A stretch of 22,601 nt of DNA from Phialocephala subalpina (lineage: Eukaryota; Ascomycota; Leotiomycetes; Helotiales; Mollisiaceae). The notes under the pieces were generated by a model, which was not told the DNA's origin, searched no databases, and saw only the letters and a list, made by a program, of their open reading frames with translations. Made by a program: the position numbers and the translations under genes. This document shows positions 9,250 to 20,281 of this stretch, piece after piece (within the stretch, counting starts at the first letter, position 1; the number at the start of each line of letters is the position of its first letter). The DNA is taken from the NCBI GenBank assembly GCA_900073065.1, contig FJOG01000060.1:197900-220500 (forward strand), read 5' to 3'.

Positions 9250-12200
9250 ATGGCGGAGGAAGAAGAACATTTTGAAGGACCGTCGACATCAGAGGACCGT
9301 CCCCAGACCGCGCGAAGAGACTCACCACAATCGCGCAAGGTTCCTGGTGGCTTCGGGATCGACGACCTGGATGATCTCTCACCAGACAAAAACAACTTCG
9401 AAGACTCGATATTCTCGAATGCGAAAGCCCACGAACAGAACAATCGCATACCTTCTCTCGACCCCGCTACACTCCCGACATTGCCCCCACCAGGCGACAG
9501 CAGTCTGATATACAACAATAGCGAGGATGGAGGCAACAGTGATGCGCATATGGATGCTGTGGACGAGGAAGCCATGCAGAGGCATTTGAATAATGTCGAG
9601 TCGAGCTTTATGCCGATAGCGTCTCCAATCAGTATGGATGGGCAGAAAGGCGCTGACGATTCGTATCTATTCGATGGAGCGCAGCCACCTCCACGACCTA
9701 ATACTGCAACATTTACACCTAGCAAAAGCCCTGCTGCGGGTACCACCAACAATCCTGTCTCGCCTCCGACGCCTCCAGATGCATTCTATACCCCCGCGCC
9801 GGGGCGAGCCTCCTCAGAAGTTGAAGAATCTTCGGCGGATGTGGGAAACACGACCTCTTCTCTCGAGACTATGTCCTCGTCTCCAACGGCAGCTGCTTCA
9901 GCCCGGATGGTCTCTCGAGCGATATCTATGGCGAGTGGGCAGAACGATGGGGCAGATGATTTATACGGACAATCGTCAGATACGGATGTAGATGTCGAAG
10001 CTACACCGAGGAAGAAGCAGAACAATTACTCTGGATCATCGGACGGAAGGTCGACTGTTCGGCATGTCTCCTCGAATGCGAGCTTGAGGACCAGCGCTAC
10101 AGATGCAGGAAATACACCAGGAGGAGCATTACTGAAGCGGAAGTCGTCTATCAGGCAACCGAAATACCTACGCAGTCGGCATAGTCACAATTCTTCAGTA
10201 TCGTCATTTACCACGAGTGCGGACGATTCGGGCGAGGTCGCACACGGAGCCGATTATGCATTACAATCCGGAGGAGCTGTACCAGCAGAGGGTTTCTCGC
10301 GGCATAGCAGCATGGCGCTGTCACGGTCGATCAGCTTGGGCAGTATGGCATCAGGGATTGATGATCTATCTGGGAGCACTGAGCCTAGATTAGATGCCAG
10401 CCTTGCGACGTTAACAGAGGAGGAGCAGAACCGGGAGCGAAGGCCGAAGGACATCTCACCTCCCGAGACACCACGAGCACCCACGAGCAGAGCACTGGCT
10501 GCACCAACAGATACCATAATTGCGAGGCATGTTAGGAATGTCCAGGTCCCAGATTCTGTGGCTCAGGAATACCGAAACAAAAACGGAGTTTCACCGAAGC
10601 GCTCTGGGTTTGCTGTGTCGACTTTAGGTCGAAATGGGAAGAACCTGACCCTGAAGGAGCAGAGCAGCACCATCGAGCGACTTTCGAAGGAGAATTTTGA
10701 CTTGAAGCTGAAGGTCATGTTCCTCAGTGACCGGCTGGACAAGCTTTCAGAAGAGGGCGTGAAGGAGATGATATCCGAAAATGTCGAGCTGAAGACTGGA
10801 TTGGCGGTGATGCAACGAGATAACAAGGCTTTGAAGCGAAGGGTGAAGGAACTCGAGAAACAGCTGAAGGATGATGAAGATCGCCCATCGACAGCACGGT
10901 CCGGAACATCGGAAGGCGCCCCAAGCCCGAAATGGTTCGACCAAGAAGGTGCCCAAGAAAGGGAAGAGGAATTGCTGTATCTTCGTGAACGAGTCGAGGA
11001 ATACATGACCGAGATTGAGAAGCTGCGGAACGAGTCCATCACCCGAGAAAACGAGAAAAGAAACCTCGCTGAAGTCGTACGGCAAATGGGAGAACGTCGT
11101 GGTCAGAATTTCGAAGCTCGGGAGGAGATGGATGTCTGGAAAGACCTTTTGGAGCAGGAGACCTCGCGGCGCGAGCAGGCCGACGAGGACAACAGGAAGC
11201 TTCGAGAGGAGATATTCCGCATGAAGACCGAGACATCTTCAAGTTCTGGCGTCGGTGCCCCAGGCCACCTCACCCACACAACAAACATCTATAACATCAC
11301 CAAGAAACGACAAGTCTCGCCATCAAGACCCCGCTCCGAATTCTCTGATCGCTATGAGGATAGAAATGGCAATATGAGCGCTGCGAGTACCTTGGTTGAG
11401 GAGGTCAGGAAAGAATGCGAGCAGTTGAGACATGAGAATGCTGAGCTTCGACGTGAAGTTGGTGCCCAGACATCAATGTTAACATCTCGGAATCGTGAAA
11501 AGGAGCGCCTGTACCAAGAGATTGAGGACTTGAAGCTTGGACAGCGGAGAGGCGGAGGGTCTATTGCTGGAGATAGCATTTTCGAGCGATCAGCTTCCAG
11601 AGCCCAAATGCATGTGCGATCAACATCTCGAGGAAGTGCTGCTACTCGGCAAACGGAGCTGACCGATGTCGAGCGAGAAGATTTCGAGAACAAACATGCA
11701 GAGCTCCGGGATCGAATCAACAGCTTGAAGATCAACAATCAAGATCTTCAGCGTGAATTGGAGTCATGCATGGCAGACTTTGAGACAGCTGTTGAGCAGA
11801 AGAAGCAAGCCGAGCTACTGGCAAACGAGTTGCAGGAAACCCTTGAGGTTGCTGAGAATGATCTTGTCACAATGCAGACTGATCGAGATGAAGCTTTGCG
11901 AGGACAAGAGGATGTTGAGATCGCTTTTGCAGGTCTTCAGAAGGAGGCACAGGAAGAGCTTGATGGTCTTGGCGCAGAAGTTGATGAGGCGAATGCGGAG
12001 ATTGAACGACTGCAGACCGAGTTGACCGATACGACTGAGAACTTTAACGCCCTTCAGAACGAGATGCGAGAAATGAGTCAGGGTCTGGTCCGACTTGAGG
12101 ATGATCACGAGGCAAAGACGAGGAAGATTCAGGAACTGGAGCGCGAGCTTGATGATGCTAACAAGGAGCTCGAGCAGATGGAGAACAACCTGGTGCAAGC

Positions 12201-13826
12201 CAATGAGAAGATTAATCGCCTCTCTGTGCAGCAAGAGAATCTTCAAGGAGAGCTTGGGTTCATGCGAGAAGATCAGGAAGGCGACAAGCTTAAGATTGGT
12301 GAGCTTGAGTCTGCGATGCGTAGTGCCGAACAGAATATTCGTGAGCAGAGAGGACAGATTAAGGAGCTTGAGCAGAGATTGGTTGATGAACGGCATCAGA
12401 GCGAGATGGTCTCGGGCAATAGGGAGCGTGAAGTTCAGCAGTACATCAACAATCTCAACCGCGAGGCTTCGTCGGCCAAGGATGAAGCCAGGAGACTGGA
12501 TCATAGCCTTAGGTCGCAACAGGTTGAGGCTGCCGAGTGGAAGCAACGTCTCACTGAGCTGGAGAACAATTTGAGAGAAGCACTTGGCGATCTGGATGGT
12601 ACCAGAGCCAGTCTGCTGAACGTGAGTTTTCTGGGAACATTTCATGCGTCAATACTAACGGGTAACAGTCGATTGCCAAACTCCAACGAGAACTCGAAAA
12701 TAGCTGCCGAGAACTGGACACTACCAAAGCCTCGCTTACCGAGAAAGAACGAATCATCAAACAACGCGACTCACTTCTGGAATCACATGCTCTCGAGTCT
12801 AGGAAGCTTGCTGACATGTTAGACAAGGAGCGCCAGACTCATCGGAACACGAAGCATCAATTCGAGACTTTCCAGAAGACTCAGCAGCATACTACTCGCA
12901 CTCTCACCCAACAAGAATCCCGTGTGCTTGAGCTTGAGACAGCACGTGCCACAGATAGGAGGAAGATTGCCACTTTGGAGAACAACCTCAAAGACCAGAT
13001 GAATGAACGGAACCAGTTGCTGTTGTCATTGTGGAACCGACTTTCGGCTCTCTGTGGATCAGACTGGGCTCACAACAATAGCCTGATCAACGGTCGTGCC
13101 CTGCCTTCCCTTGAGGCAGTATCAACTATGCTCCCCGGCTTTGCGAAGAACCTCCTCGCCGCCGTTAAAACCATCGAGACTCTCGTCGGTGATTTCAGAT
13201 CACGCATCCGATCCGTCGAAAAAGATCTCTGGAAAGAATACCAAACCCTAGAAACCAACCTCGAAGTCCGCACCAAACGACTTGATCGTCTCGAAACAAT
13301 GGCCCGAAGCGGTATCCCCGGTTTCGTCGGCGACAGCAGCAAAGAACTCAACAAGTTGAAGGAAGTAAACAAGAGCCTCAAAGCCGAAATCTCGACGCTG
13401 CGAGCAGCAAATGACGTCCGATCAGGCGTCTACCAAGACGGCTCACCCAGTCCCTCCGTTCCCACAGGACCAAGGAATAAATCCCAATCCCGCGACAAAT
13501 CCCGAACATCAACAATCACGCGCCACCAATCTGCCAGCACAGTCGAAACTCTCGATCGTACATTAGGATCTCGCTCAGGGAGTATCTCATCGGCGGATAA
13601 GATGCGAACTCTTAGTCCAGAGGGAAGCGAAAGTGGGCAGTTCAAACCGGATCTGAGGTGGCAGATTAGATTGCAGGAGCTGGAGTATAAGTTAAAGGCG
13701 GAACGGGAGGCGAGACTTGTTGACAGGACTAGTGCGAGGCAGAGGCTGCAGGAGAAGGATAGGGAGAATGCGGAGTTAGCGGCGCAGGTGGAGAGGAATA
13801 GGGTTAAGGAGGAGATGAGGACGTGA
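9250..13826 (+). CDS. apsB: ApsB/Mto1-like microtubule-organising-centre coiled-coil protein
   Basis: The product is a large coiled-coil scaffold of the centrosomin/Mto1/ApsB family, which recruits and activates gamma-tubulin complexes at spindle pole bodies and other microtubule-organising sites. Exons 9250-12621 and 12669-13826 join in phase 0 across a 47-nt intron (GTGAGT donor, TACTAAC branch, CAG acceptor) to give 1509 residues. The first ~430 residues are Ser/Thr/Pro-rich and probably disordered. A centrosomin N-terminal motif 1 lies at about residues 465-500 (LTLKEQSSTIERLSKENFD followed by a K-M-F-L-x-D-R-L core); this motif contacts the gamma-tubulin complex in relatives. Long heptad coiled coils fill about 500-640 and 815-1235. 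A conserved non-coiled block with LLLSLWNRLSALCGSDW stands at about 1241-1265. The end (about 1452-1500, starting LRWQIRLQELEYKLKAEREA) matches the Mto1 C-terminal Mto2-binding region. ATG 9250 is the first in frame. It converges with the esterase gene 262 bp downstream. No defect is visible. Confidence 0.9.
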
Positions 13827-14088
13827 GGCAAAGGACGAGGCTGTTGAAAAGGAGTAGTTTGTATTTGTTTGTTTGTATCATACAGGTGGGGCTTCATTCT
13901 CGAGGAGAGGCGTTTGTTCCTTTGCTGGGATGCATGCGAGGCGCTCTTGGTGGAGATGGGGACGGAAAGTCTGTTATACATCTTGGGTCGAAGGGAATCG
14001 GTGCATTGGGGAGGGTATGGTCTTTTCGCATCAATGTATATCAGATGATGATTTTTCTCAACCGACGATTTTTCTCAATTACATTTAC

Positions 14089-14958
14089 CTATCTCTTCAG
14101 CATCTCGATCGCTAAAGCATACGCCTCGTCTCTCTTCTTCTCCGCTACACTCCCGGCCTCAACCTGCTTATCCCAAGCATGTCCTACGCCAGGCATTCTC
14201 TTGGAGACCACATGTCTCTTTCCATCCTTCAGCTTCTTTGCCAACTCCTCGCCCTCAAACGCCAACGGATCCTGACCGCACGTGATAACCAAGATATTAT
14301 CTGGAAACTTCGCCGCATCGATAAACATCGGGGAAAGCAATGGCTGTTTAGGGTCATGGCCCCTGAAATAACACTCGTTGAACAGTGACACGATCCATGG
14401 CGGGACATTGGTCGGAGCTGGTTCTGGCTGGACTCTCTTGTATGGGTCAACGGAGACGTCGGTCGGAGGGTAGAAAGCTAGGACTGATCTGAAGGTCTTC
14501 GCTGGAAATACATGGCCAGAAAGCGCAAGCGACATGTTTGCACCTGCGCTGAAGCCACCGATCGACACATGAGTGAGATCATATTCCTCTGGGCGTGAAA
14601 GGACGTATTTTATGGCATCCTCCACGTCATTGGTTGATGCAGGGAATGGGTATTCGGGGCCCAGGCGATATGCGCAATCGAGCACTGTGTATGGAGTGTT
14701 TTCTGCGATGCGGCGGCAGTAGACTTGATCACTGCCATGCAATGGGAAAATGAAGCCGCTGCCGTGGAAGTTGAGGAGAACAGGAGGTGGCCCTGGTTGT
14801 GGATTGCTTGGTTTGTAGACGTAGACTTTGATTGTTCGGCCATCATCCCGAGATGGAATTTGAAGAACACCATCAGTCTTTGGCGTAGGTATAGCTGATA
14901 TCCCGAATCGAAGGACAGTGGCGACTGCCTTGAGACGGATATATGTTAAGAATGACAT
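14089..14958 (-). CDS. Alpha/beta-hydrolase fold-3 esterase/lipase (HSL-like)
   Basis: This is a single-exon hydrolase of the alpha/beta-hydrolase fold-3 (hormone-sensitive lipase-like) family, expected to cleave carboxyl esters of small lipophilic substrates. From ATG 14958 it has 289 residues, slightly short of the usual 300-350. The oxyanion-hole motif is HGSG at residues 65-68 (family HGGG, so one Gly is Ser). The nucleophile is Ser137 in GFSAGA, Asp230 in CGQDPL is the likely acid, and His260 in GVGHAWD completes the triad. YRLGPEYPFPA (about 97-107) is the family's conserved Tyr-Arg-Leu-x-Pro-Glu segment. An in-frame extension to 14994 starts with TTG and has no earlier ATG, so 14958 is preferred. 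The first 20 residues are hydrophobic and may form a membrane anchor. It is convergent with the ApsB-like gene. The physiological substrate cannot be told. Confidence 0.88.
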   Translation of the reverse strand: MSFLTYIRLKAVATVLRFGISAIPTPKTDGVLQIPSRDDGRTIKVYVYKPSNPQPGPPPVLLNFHGSGFIFPLHGSDQVYCRRIAENTPYTVLDCAYRLGPEYPFPASTNDVEDAIKYVLSRPEEYDLTHVSIGGFSAGANMSLALSGHVFPAKTFRSVLAFYPPTDVSVDPYKRVQPEPAPTNVPPWIVSLFNECYFRGHDPKQPLLSPMFIDAAKFPDNILVITCGQDPLAFEGEELAKKLKDGKRHVVSKRMPGVGHAWDKQVEAGSVAEKKRDEAYALAIEMLKR

Positions 14959-15858
14959 TTTATGCTCTTGTTGCTTATAAAAATGAGATCGCAAGGAGGG
15001 GAAGGAAGGAGCATACCCCCTTCTATACTGAGCCTTCTGCGACTAAGTACCCCATCAATTAGGTGTAAAACAACCAAATGGTGGGGCGCCTTCAGTGAAT
15101 ACCCCCAGAAAGTTGCGGGGGCGGCGCCACAGACTTGATAAATTCGGAGTCCTGATGGCAACGGATAGGAGCTCGGCAGTCACTAGTCGGCATTTTACCA
15201 CAACTTATGCCGGCATTTCTTCGTAAGGAAAGCGAGCTCATTACTCGCGGCTTAGAGCAATCTCCCACGATATCCATAACACAGGCTCACATTTTCCGTC
15301 ACAAGAAGGTGAGATAACACTGCTCGAACAGTGAGCCATAACACGTGCTAGTTACCATCAGCATTTACCTTACCTCAGGCACTCAGGCCATTATGATCGT
15401 GCCGAGGCACCGGACCGTGCACCTGGCGTTCTTTGTCGCTTAGTTGGGAGTATTATAGAATTCAAAAACGGGTCAAAGGCTAGCATAATTGGAAAACCTT
15501 TGTTTAGATAAGGCCAAAAGTCCTGAACAGTACAATAGCAACCCCGCACTATATCAAAGAAGACAGGAAGATGCTATTGCACACGGGTCTCGGAGACGTG
15601 CGCAATGCTAACTACTTCGTATGCTCATCTTACCAACCCAGCAGAGTTCCAAACCTAAGAGTTCCAGCCGCGCACTAAGCCAAAACAGCACATCACGTGC
15701 GGTCCGCTCTCTTTGTGGCTTGGTGGTGCGCAGCGCCATCAGGCCGCCAAGGTTGTCAGCGGGCCTCGTGCGGCCGGGGTAAGTTTTCCCTTTTACTTCG
15801 TTTCAGGGCATTTCACAAACAGCGAGAACGAAATTTTTGAAATTGAGCAAAATCACAT
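14959..15858. other. Intergenic region upstream of the esterase
   Basis: No gene is supported in this 0.9-kb stretch of normal base composition. It should contain the esterase promoter near its left end. Visible short words include CACGTG-type sites near 15342 and 15693, and GTGGGG, a CreA-like word, near 15083. None is decisive. Confidence 0.45.
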
Positions 15859-16068
15859 TTAGGAACCCTCCTTTAGCCAGCTGAGAAGCCTGAACTTGTG
15901 CGCATCGCCGCCCAGTGTGACATAGGCGCCATAGCGATATCGTGGCCTCATAGCTGTGCCTGACATGCTTGCACCTTGAAATGCAATAATAACAGATTCC
16001 ATTCGAGGATAATCTCCCGTTATTGCGAGTCCTATGTTTCGTGACGCTAGATATCGGATGGAAGACAC
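15859..16068 (-). other. Possible coding fragment cut by the 250-bp repeat
   Basis: The minus strand stays open for 69 codons from a GTG, ending SWLKEGS then stop. Its composition (for example SVIIAFQGASMSG, YRYGAYVTLGGDAHKF) looks more protein-like than the shadows around it. Just upstream in the same frame, inside the duplicated segment, comes a TAA. It could be the C-terminal end of a gene truncated at 16046/16047 where the duplication begins. I recognise no family, and chance remains quite possible. Confidence 0.25.
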
Positions 16069-16546
16069 GAGTAACGGCCATTAAATTGAATGAACTCAAG
16101 TTCAAGAGAGAATTCAAAAGTTGAAATCCCGGTTCGAATTCCGAAATTGGGATTACGGAATTCGAATTAATTCTATTGCTATTCCTGTTGGTATCACCAG
16201 GGATACCTAGTCACATGTGAGTAGGTCAGAAACGTAATACAATAAGACTGTGCTATTGTATTCCGTTGAGTTGTAGATAATCAGAAGTAAGAGCGCCTAG
16301 ATATCGGATGGAAGACACGAGTAACGGCCATTAAATTGAATGAACTCAAGTTCAAGAGAGAATTCAAAAGTTGAAATCCCGGTTCGAATTCCGAAATTGG
16401 GATTACGGAATTCGAATTAATTCTATTGCTATTCCTGTTGGTATCACCAGGGATACCTAGTCACATGTGAGTAGGTCAGAAACGTAATACAATAAGACTG
16501 TGCTATTGTATTCCGTTGAGTTGTAGATAATCAGAAGTAAGAGCGC
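16047..16546. repeat. Exact 250-bp tandem duplication across the LTR edge
   Basis: Two copies, 16047-16296 and 16297-16546, read as identical base for base. Each contains 139 bp of flank-like sequence followed by the first 111 bp of the copia LTR (from TGTTGG at 16186 and 16436). The flank part holds a 14-bp palindrome (TGAACT-CA-AGTTCA) and an 11-bp inverted repeat (TTCGAATTCCG at 16133-16143, CGGAATTCGAA at 16156-16166). Only the second copy continues into the rest of the LTR and the element. Neither copy shows RIP changes, so the duplication is recent or too short to be targeted. Confidence 0.95.
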
Positions 16547-16592
16547 CCCTTATTTCTGGCTTTATCGGTCAAGCAATTATAACTCCAAAATA
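16436..16592 (-). repeat. Left LTR (3' LTR of the element), not RIP-mutated
   Basis: It begins TGTTGGTATC on the plus strand and probably ends around CTCCAAAATA (16583-16592), giving the TGTTGG/CCAACA-like inverted ends of copia LTRs. The outer 111 bp are intact, while mutation-rich DNA begins about 15-40 bp further in. Compared with the right LTR, the inner part carries extra sequence (about 16547-16575), so the two differ by an indel. The inner end is approximate. Confidence 0.75.
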
Positions 16593-16649
16593 TAACGCGT
16601 AAATCATTTTTTTACTTTTCTTTATCTTTCTCTCTATTTCTCTCCGCTT

Positions 16650-16960
16650 TACTTCATTACTTTATTGTCTTTTCTTCTCTTGATTTATCTTTCTATTTTT
16701 ATCGTAAGGCAATTAGTATCCAAGAACTTCTTTAGAGCTTTATTAAGTGCTAATTTCGTTATAGTATCAACTATATTATTTTGCCTATTAATCCACCGAA
16801 TCTCTTGCAACTCTTTACGCTTATACGATTAACGTAGAATTATAATATCGATTATTAGACGCTTTTCTTTGGTAGTACCTAGTTTAATTAAGCACTCGTA
16901 CAGAGAATAAGAGTCGGTGTATACGATAATAGGAATAGTAGGAAATCCAAGTTATTCCGT
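16650..16960 (-). pseudogene. copia RNase H domain remnant
   Basis: The minus strand reads TDSYSLYECLIKLGTTKEKR, then after one stop an EIRWINRQNNIVDTITK segment and a LDTNCLTIKIE tail. This is the C-terminal RNase H region of fungal copia Pol. In relatives the second segment has acidic residues where Asn stands here, which fits G-to-A change. It is the last coding part before the 3' LTR. Confidence 0.85.
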
Positions 16961-17499
16961 GATTATATTAATAGTAATACTAATAGTAATAATTATATTT
17001 ACTCCTTTTATTATACTATATATCTCAGAGGCTAATACGCTCTTAGTTACGCGTTTGCTCTTTATTGAGCTTTAATGGATAAAGTTACTTTTAAGTTCGA
17101 ATTTTTCACTATTTAATCGAGTCGATTTATTCGCAAAAACGATTTTATATTTAATTTAAAAGTTAAAATCTTTATTATTTGCGAATGATTTATTAACGAA
17201 AACGAATAATTTGATTACAGATAATTAAAGAGGGATATATGTAATGCTTTTGTTTATATTGTCGATTTGTTATTTAAGTCTTTTATTGAGAGTAGCGACT
17301 TCGTCTTTAATCGAGTTTTAGTGCTAAGTAGCAACGGATAAATCAAAAACCGCCTCCGGTTAGCAAATAATAGCAATATATACTCTTTTAGCGCGTTATT
17401 CTTTATAATCGGCTTAGAAATTGGCAGATTTGATATTAATTAATTTAAGCTTTTTACTTTGCTCTTTTTGTTTTAGTTCGATCGTATTTTTGTATTAAG

Positions 17500-18260
17500 A
17501 TAAAACACATTTATTAAAGATTAATAGCGTATTCGGTGTTAAGGCTTCCTTGGGTTTAGCCAAAAATTTAGTCTTCTTAAGCTCGTTTTCTTTAAGGGTA
17601 AAGAATGATCCGTTTACTAAAATGAGAGTATTATTTATTTGTATACTAATAACGCCAAATACGTCTTTCGTAGTTATAATTAAAAGGCAAGGGTCGTATA
17701 TCGATATAATTATAAATAGCTTTTCTTTATAGTATTTATAGTATATAGTTTACTAATGAGTTTCGATTTTCGCAATATTATATAGTGGCTTTAAGATGAT
17801 TATAATAATATCGGGTAAATGTAAGTAACATGTTTCCTTTAATAATCGTACTAATATAAGTCGTTAGAGGTTTATCGCAAATTAAGTGTAAGCTTAAGTA
17901 ATATCTCGAAACTATAATCCGATTTTCTTACTTAGAAGTTAAGCTAAAGTAAGCGCTAGTACTATAATAACTCGCTAATTAGCTCGTTAGATTATCGGAG
18001 ATTATATAAGAATTATTTGCTTTCTTTTATCGTTATAGCTTTGAATTACGAGTTTTGATTTCTCGTATAAACTATTCGTAGTTTTGCTTTTAACCTCGTT
18101 AATTAGTCTCGAATTAAAGATACGAACTCTAATATACTTAATATAATTAAGTTTCGTGAGATTAAATACTCCTTTAGTAATAAGACCATTTATCTCCTTC
18201 TTTTGAGAAACTTTAAATAGATATTCGAGGGTAATAATTATACTTTTTCGACGTAACTTT
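17500..18260 (-). pseudogene. copia reverse transcriptase domain remnant
   Basis: Starting near 18260, the minus strand shows KEINGLITKGVFN, RIFNSRLINEVK, YEKSKLVIQSYND and an FRDIT-x-AYT segment holding the first catalytic Asp, then YDPCLLI. The active-site pair lies at 17630-17635 and reads Asn-Asn (QINNTL) where relatives have Asp-Asp. The tail runs ELKKTKFLAKPKEALTP. Several stops interrupt the middle (about 17880-18010). These changes remove polymerase function. Confidence 0.88.
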
Positions 18261-18539
18261 AAAGTTAACTCTATATTAGATTTCTTTTTGCTTGTTATAA
18301 AAGCTATAGATAATATGCTTTTTTCCTTAATAATAGCCGTAAATACGTCATTAAAGTCCTTATTGTCTTTATTTTCAGCGTAATACTATTAGACTTTATT
18401 TCGTGATCCTTTAAATTTATTACGATTATAGCGTTAGATTATCTTGTTTTGCTCGATCGGCTTTTTATGGTTTGGACTTTCCTTATTTAGACCATTCGAC
18501 GGGGAAACTCGAGGGGTCGAGTCATCGAAGGTTAGCTGC

Positions 18540-18860
18540 TTATTATTGTTTTTATAGTATAGTTTAATTATTATTAATCGGAAGTTTGTCGGTCCGTAGG
18601 GCATATCGATAATGCAAGTCTTACCGTTCGTATTTAGTAGTTTGTATAGACTACTTTATCTTCCCTTCTCGCGTTAAACGCATACGTTAAATATGATTAG
18701 TAGTCTTAGAGTAAACGTAGTATTCGGCCTATTTCTCATGGTTAATGCGTCCGCAACTTGTCGTTTAGCGTGGAGGCGTTGGACTTCTTTAGTAGTTGCG
18801 CGGATTGCCTTAGCTCTTTTAATAATTGATAATAATAATGCATTTTTACTAGTCATTTTA
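18540..18860 (-). pseudogene. copia integrase C-terminal/linker remnant
   Basis: The minus strand reads KRAKAIRATTKEVQRLHAKR and ADALTMRNRPNT, then, in another frame, CIIDMPYGPTNFRLIIIKLYY. This is the integrase C-terminal and linker region that precedes RT in fungal copia Pol. Stops and a frame change separate the parts. Confidence 0.75.
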
Positions 18861-19094
18861 AAGTAGGCCCCAAAGACTAGTAAAGTTGGTATAAGTCTAT
18901 TAAATCCGATTAAATCGTTAACGGCTTTAATTGCTATTTGTAAAACTATATCTTTCTTAATTTATTCACGAATTAATTCGTCGCGAATAATTTCGTAGGC
19001 TCGTCGTAACGGAGCATAATATCTCTCTACTTTTCCTACGCTGTTATAGGCTTTAATAAGGACTTCTTTGATCTCGATTGCCATGGATTTAGCG

Positions 19095-19400
19095 TATTAT
19101 CGGAACTTTGTTAATAAAAAGTTCTTTTTAGCGTCGTGTATAATATAATCAAGTAGTTCTTAATATGTATCAATTTAGTATATGCGCAGAGCATTTTATG
19201 TTTTTCTCGCAGATATATCCTTAAGAAATCGAGTTGCTTGAAATGCCGTAAACGAGTTTACTACTTGTAAGATTGGCTTACTATCCAAGTATAAGACGTC
19301 GATAATAATTAAATAGTTAAATTCGTGGTTATCTTATAGAGTAAACTTGAATTTTCCCGGAGATTTACCGTGCATTTGGTAATAGTGGCAGTATTTAGTG
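19095..19400 (-). pseudogene. copia integrase core remnant
   Basis: One minus frame carries HGKSPGKFKFTL, then after a stop an FNYLIIIDVLYLDSKPIL segment with the first catalytic Asp, then FQATRFLKDISARKT, IDTY and IIHDAKKNF with the second catalytic Asp region. Four in-frame stops are all of the Trp/Arg/Gln-codon type expected from RIP. Confidence 0.87.
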
Positions 19401-20281
19401 AAGTGCTTAATATATTTAGCGTTTACTTTATAGTTAGCGCGTTAAAGGACTCTTAATAGTCGTCGAACTAATAAATAGTCAAAACGTCGATATAATTAGC
19501 GTAATTCAACTTTAGTGAAATAACTCCAAACTATACTTTGTTCGTACTAATGTAGTAATATTTACAAGTGGCCCTATTTACGCACGATCGGAATGACTTT
19601 ATTTCTTTAAATCAAAATATTCTCCAAATTATTAAACTTTATACTCATTTTATCTATATTTTGAATGCAAAATAAGAAAGGCGTATTTATAAGGATAATA
19701 TGAAAAATAATAACTCCTAATAGAATATCGATTCGAATTATTCTTTGAAATATAATAATACTTTTACTAAATCTAATTTTATAAGCGCTAATTGTAGTAG
19801 TATTTAGCTATACGCTAGCGTCGATCTTTCGCAGAGCTATGAATTGTGATTGGCTAACAATTAATACTCTAGCGACTCTGCTATCGAGTATAATTCCTTA
19901 GAAAACTTTTAATGAGTATTAGTCTTCGAACGTAAAAATTAAATATTAATCCGATCCGAGTACTAATTATTAGGACAGCGTTAAAATATAGAAGATATCT
20001 TCTCTCGTAATCATATAGCGAACAAATTAATCATTGAAAATAGCAATAATTTGCGTATTATCAATTTCTTTAAGTTCCGTGACGTAATTATTATATTTGT
20101 CCTCTATTTCTATATTCATAAGTAGCTAGTCTAACTCTATTTGTCTCTTATCTTCTAAACTCTCTATACTTTCACTTTAAGCAATAAAGTTCTAATAATA
20201 CGCAAGTATAATATCGTAGTCCACTTTGTATTAAAATCGTTATCGAAATCGGTCGTAGGCTTAACGTCGCTCTTCTATCGA

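Noticed and set aside
6094..13826. A permease/ApsB biosynthetic gene cluster
   Set aside because: The genes have unrelated household roles and no synthase or tailoring enzyme is present.
14958..14994. Longer start of the esterase at 14994
   Set aside because: The upstream codon is TTG, and the first ATG in frame is 14958, which gives a typical family N-terminus.
16125..16150. GGTTCGAATTCC as the B box of a tRNA gene
   Set aside because: The spacing is one base off, no A box or acceptor stem pairs around it, and the word is better explained by the local inverted repeat.
17550..17732. Plus-strand 60-codon frame in the element
   Set aside because: The minus strand here is recognisable reverse transcriptase; the plus frame is its shadow.
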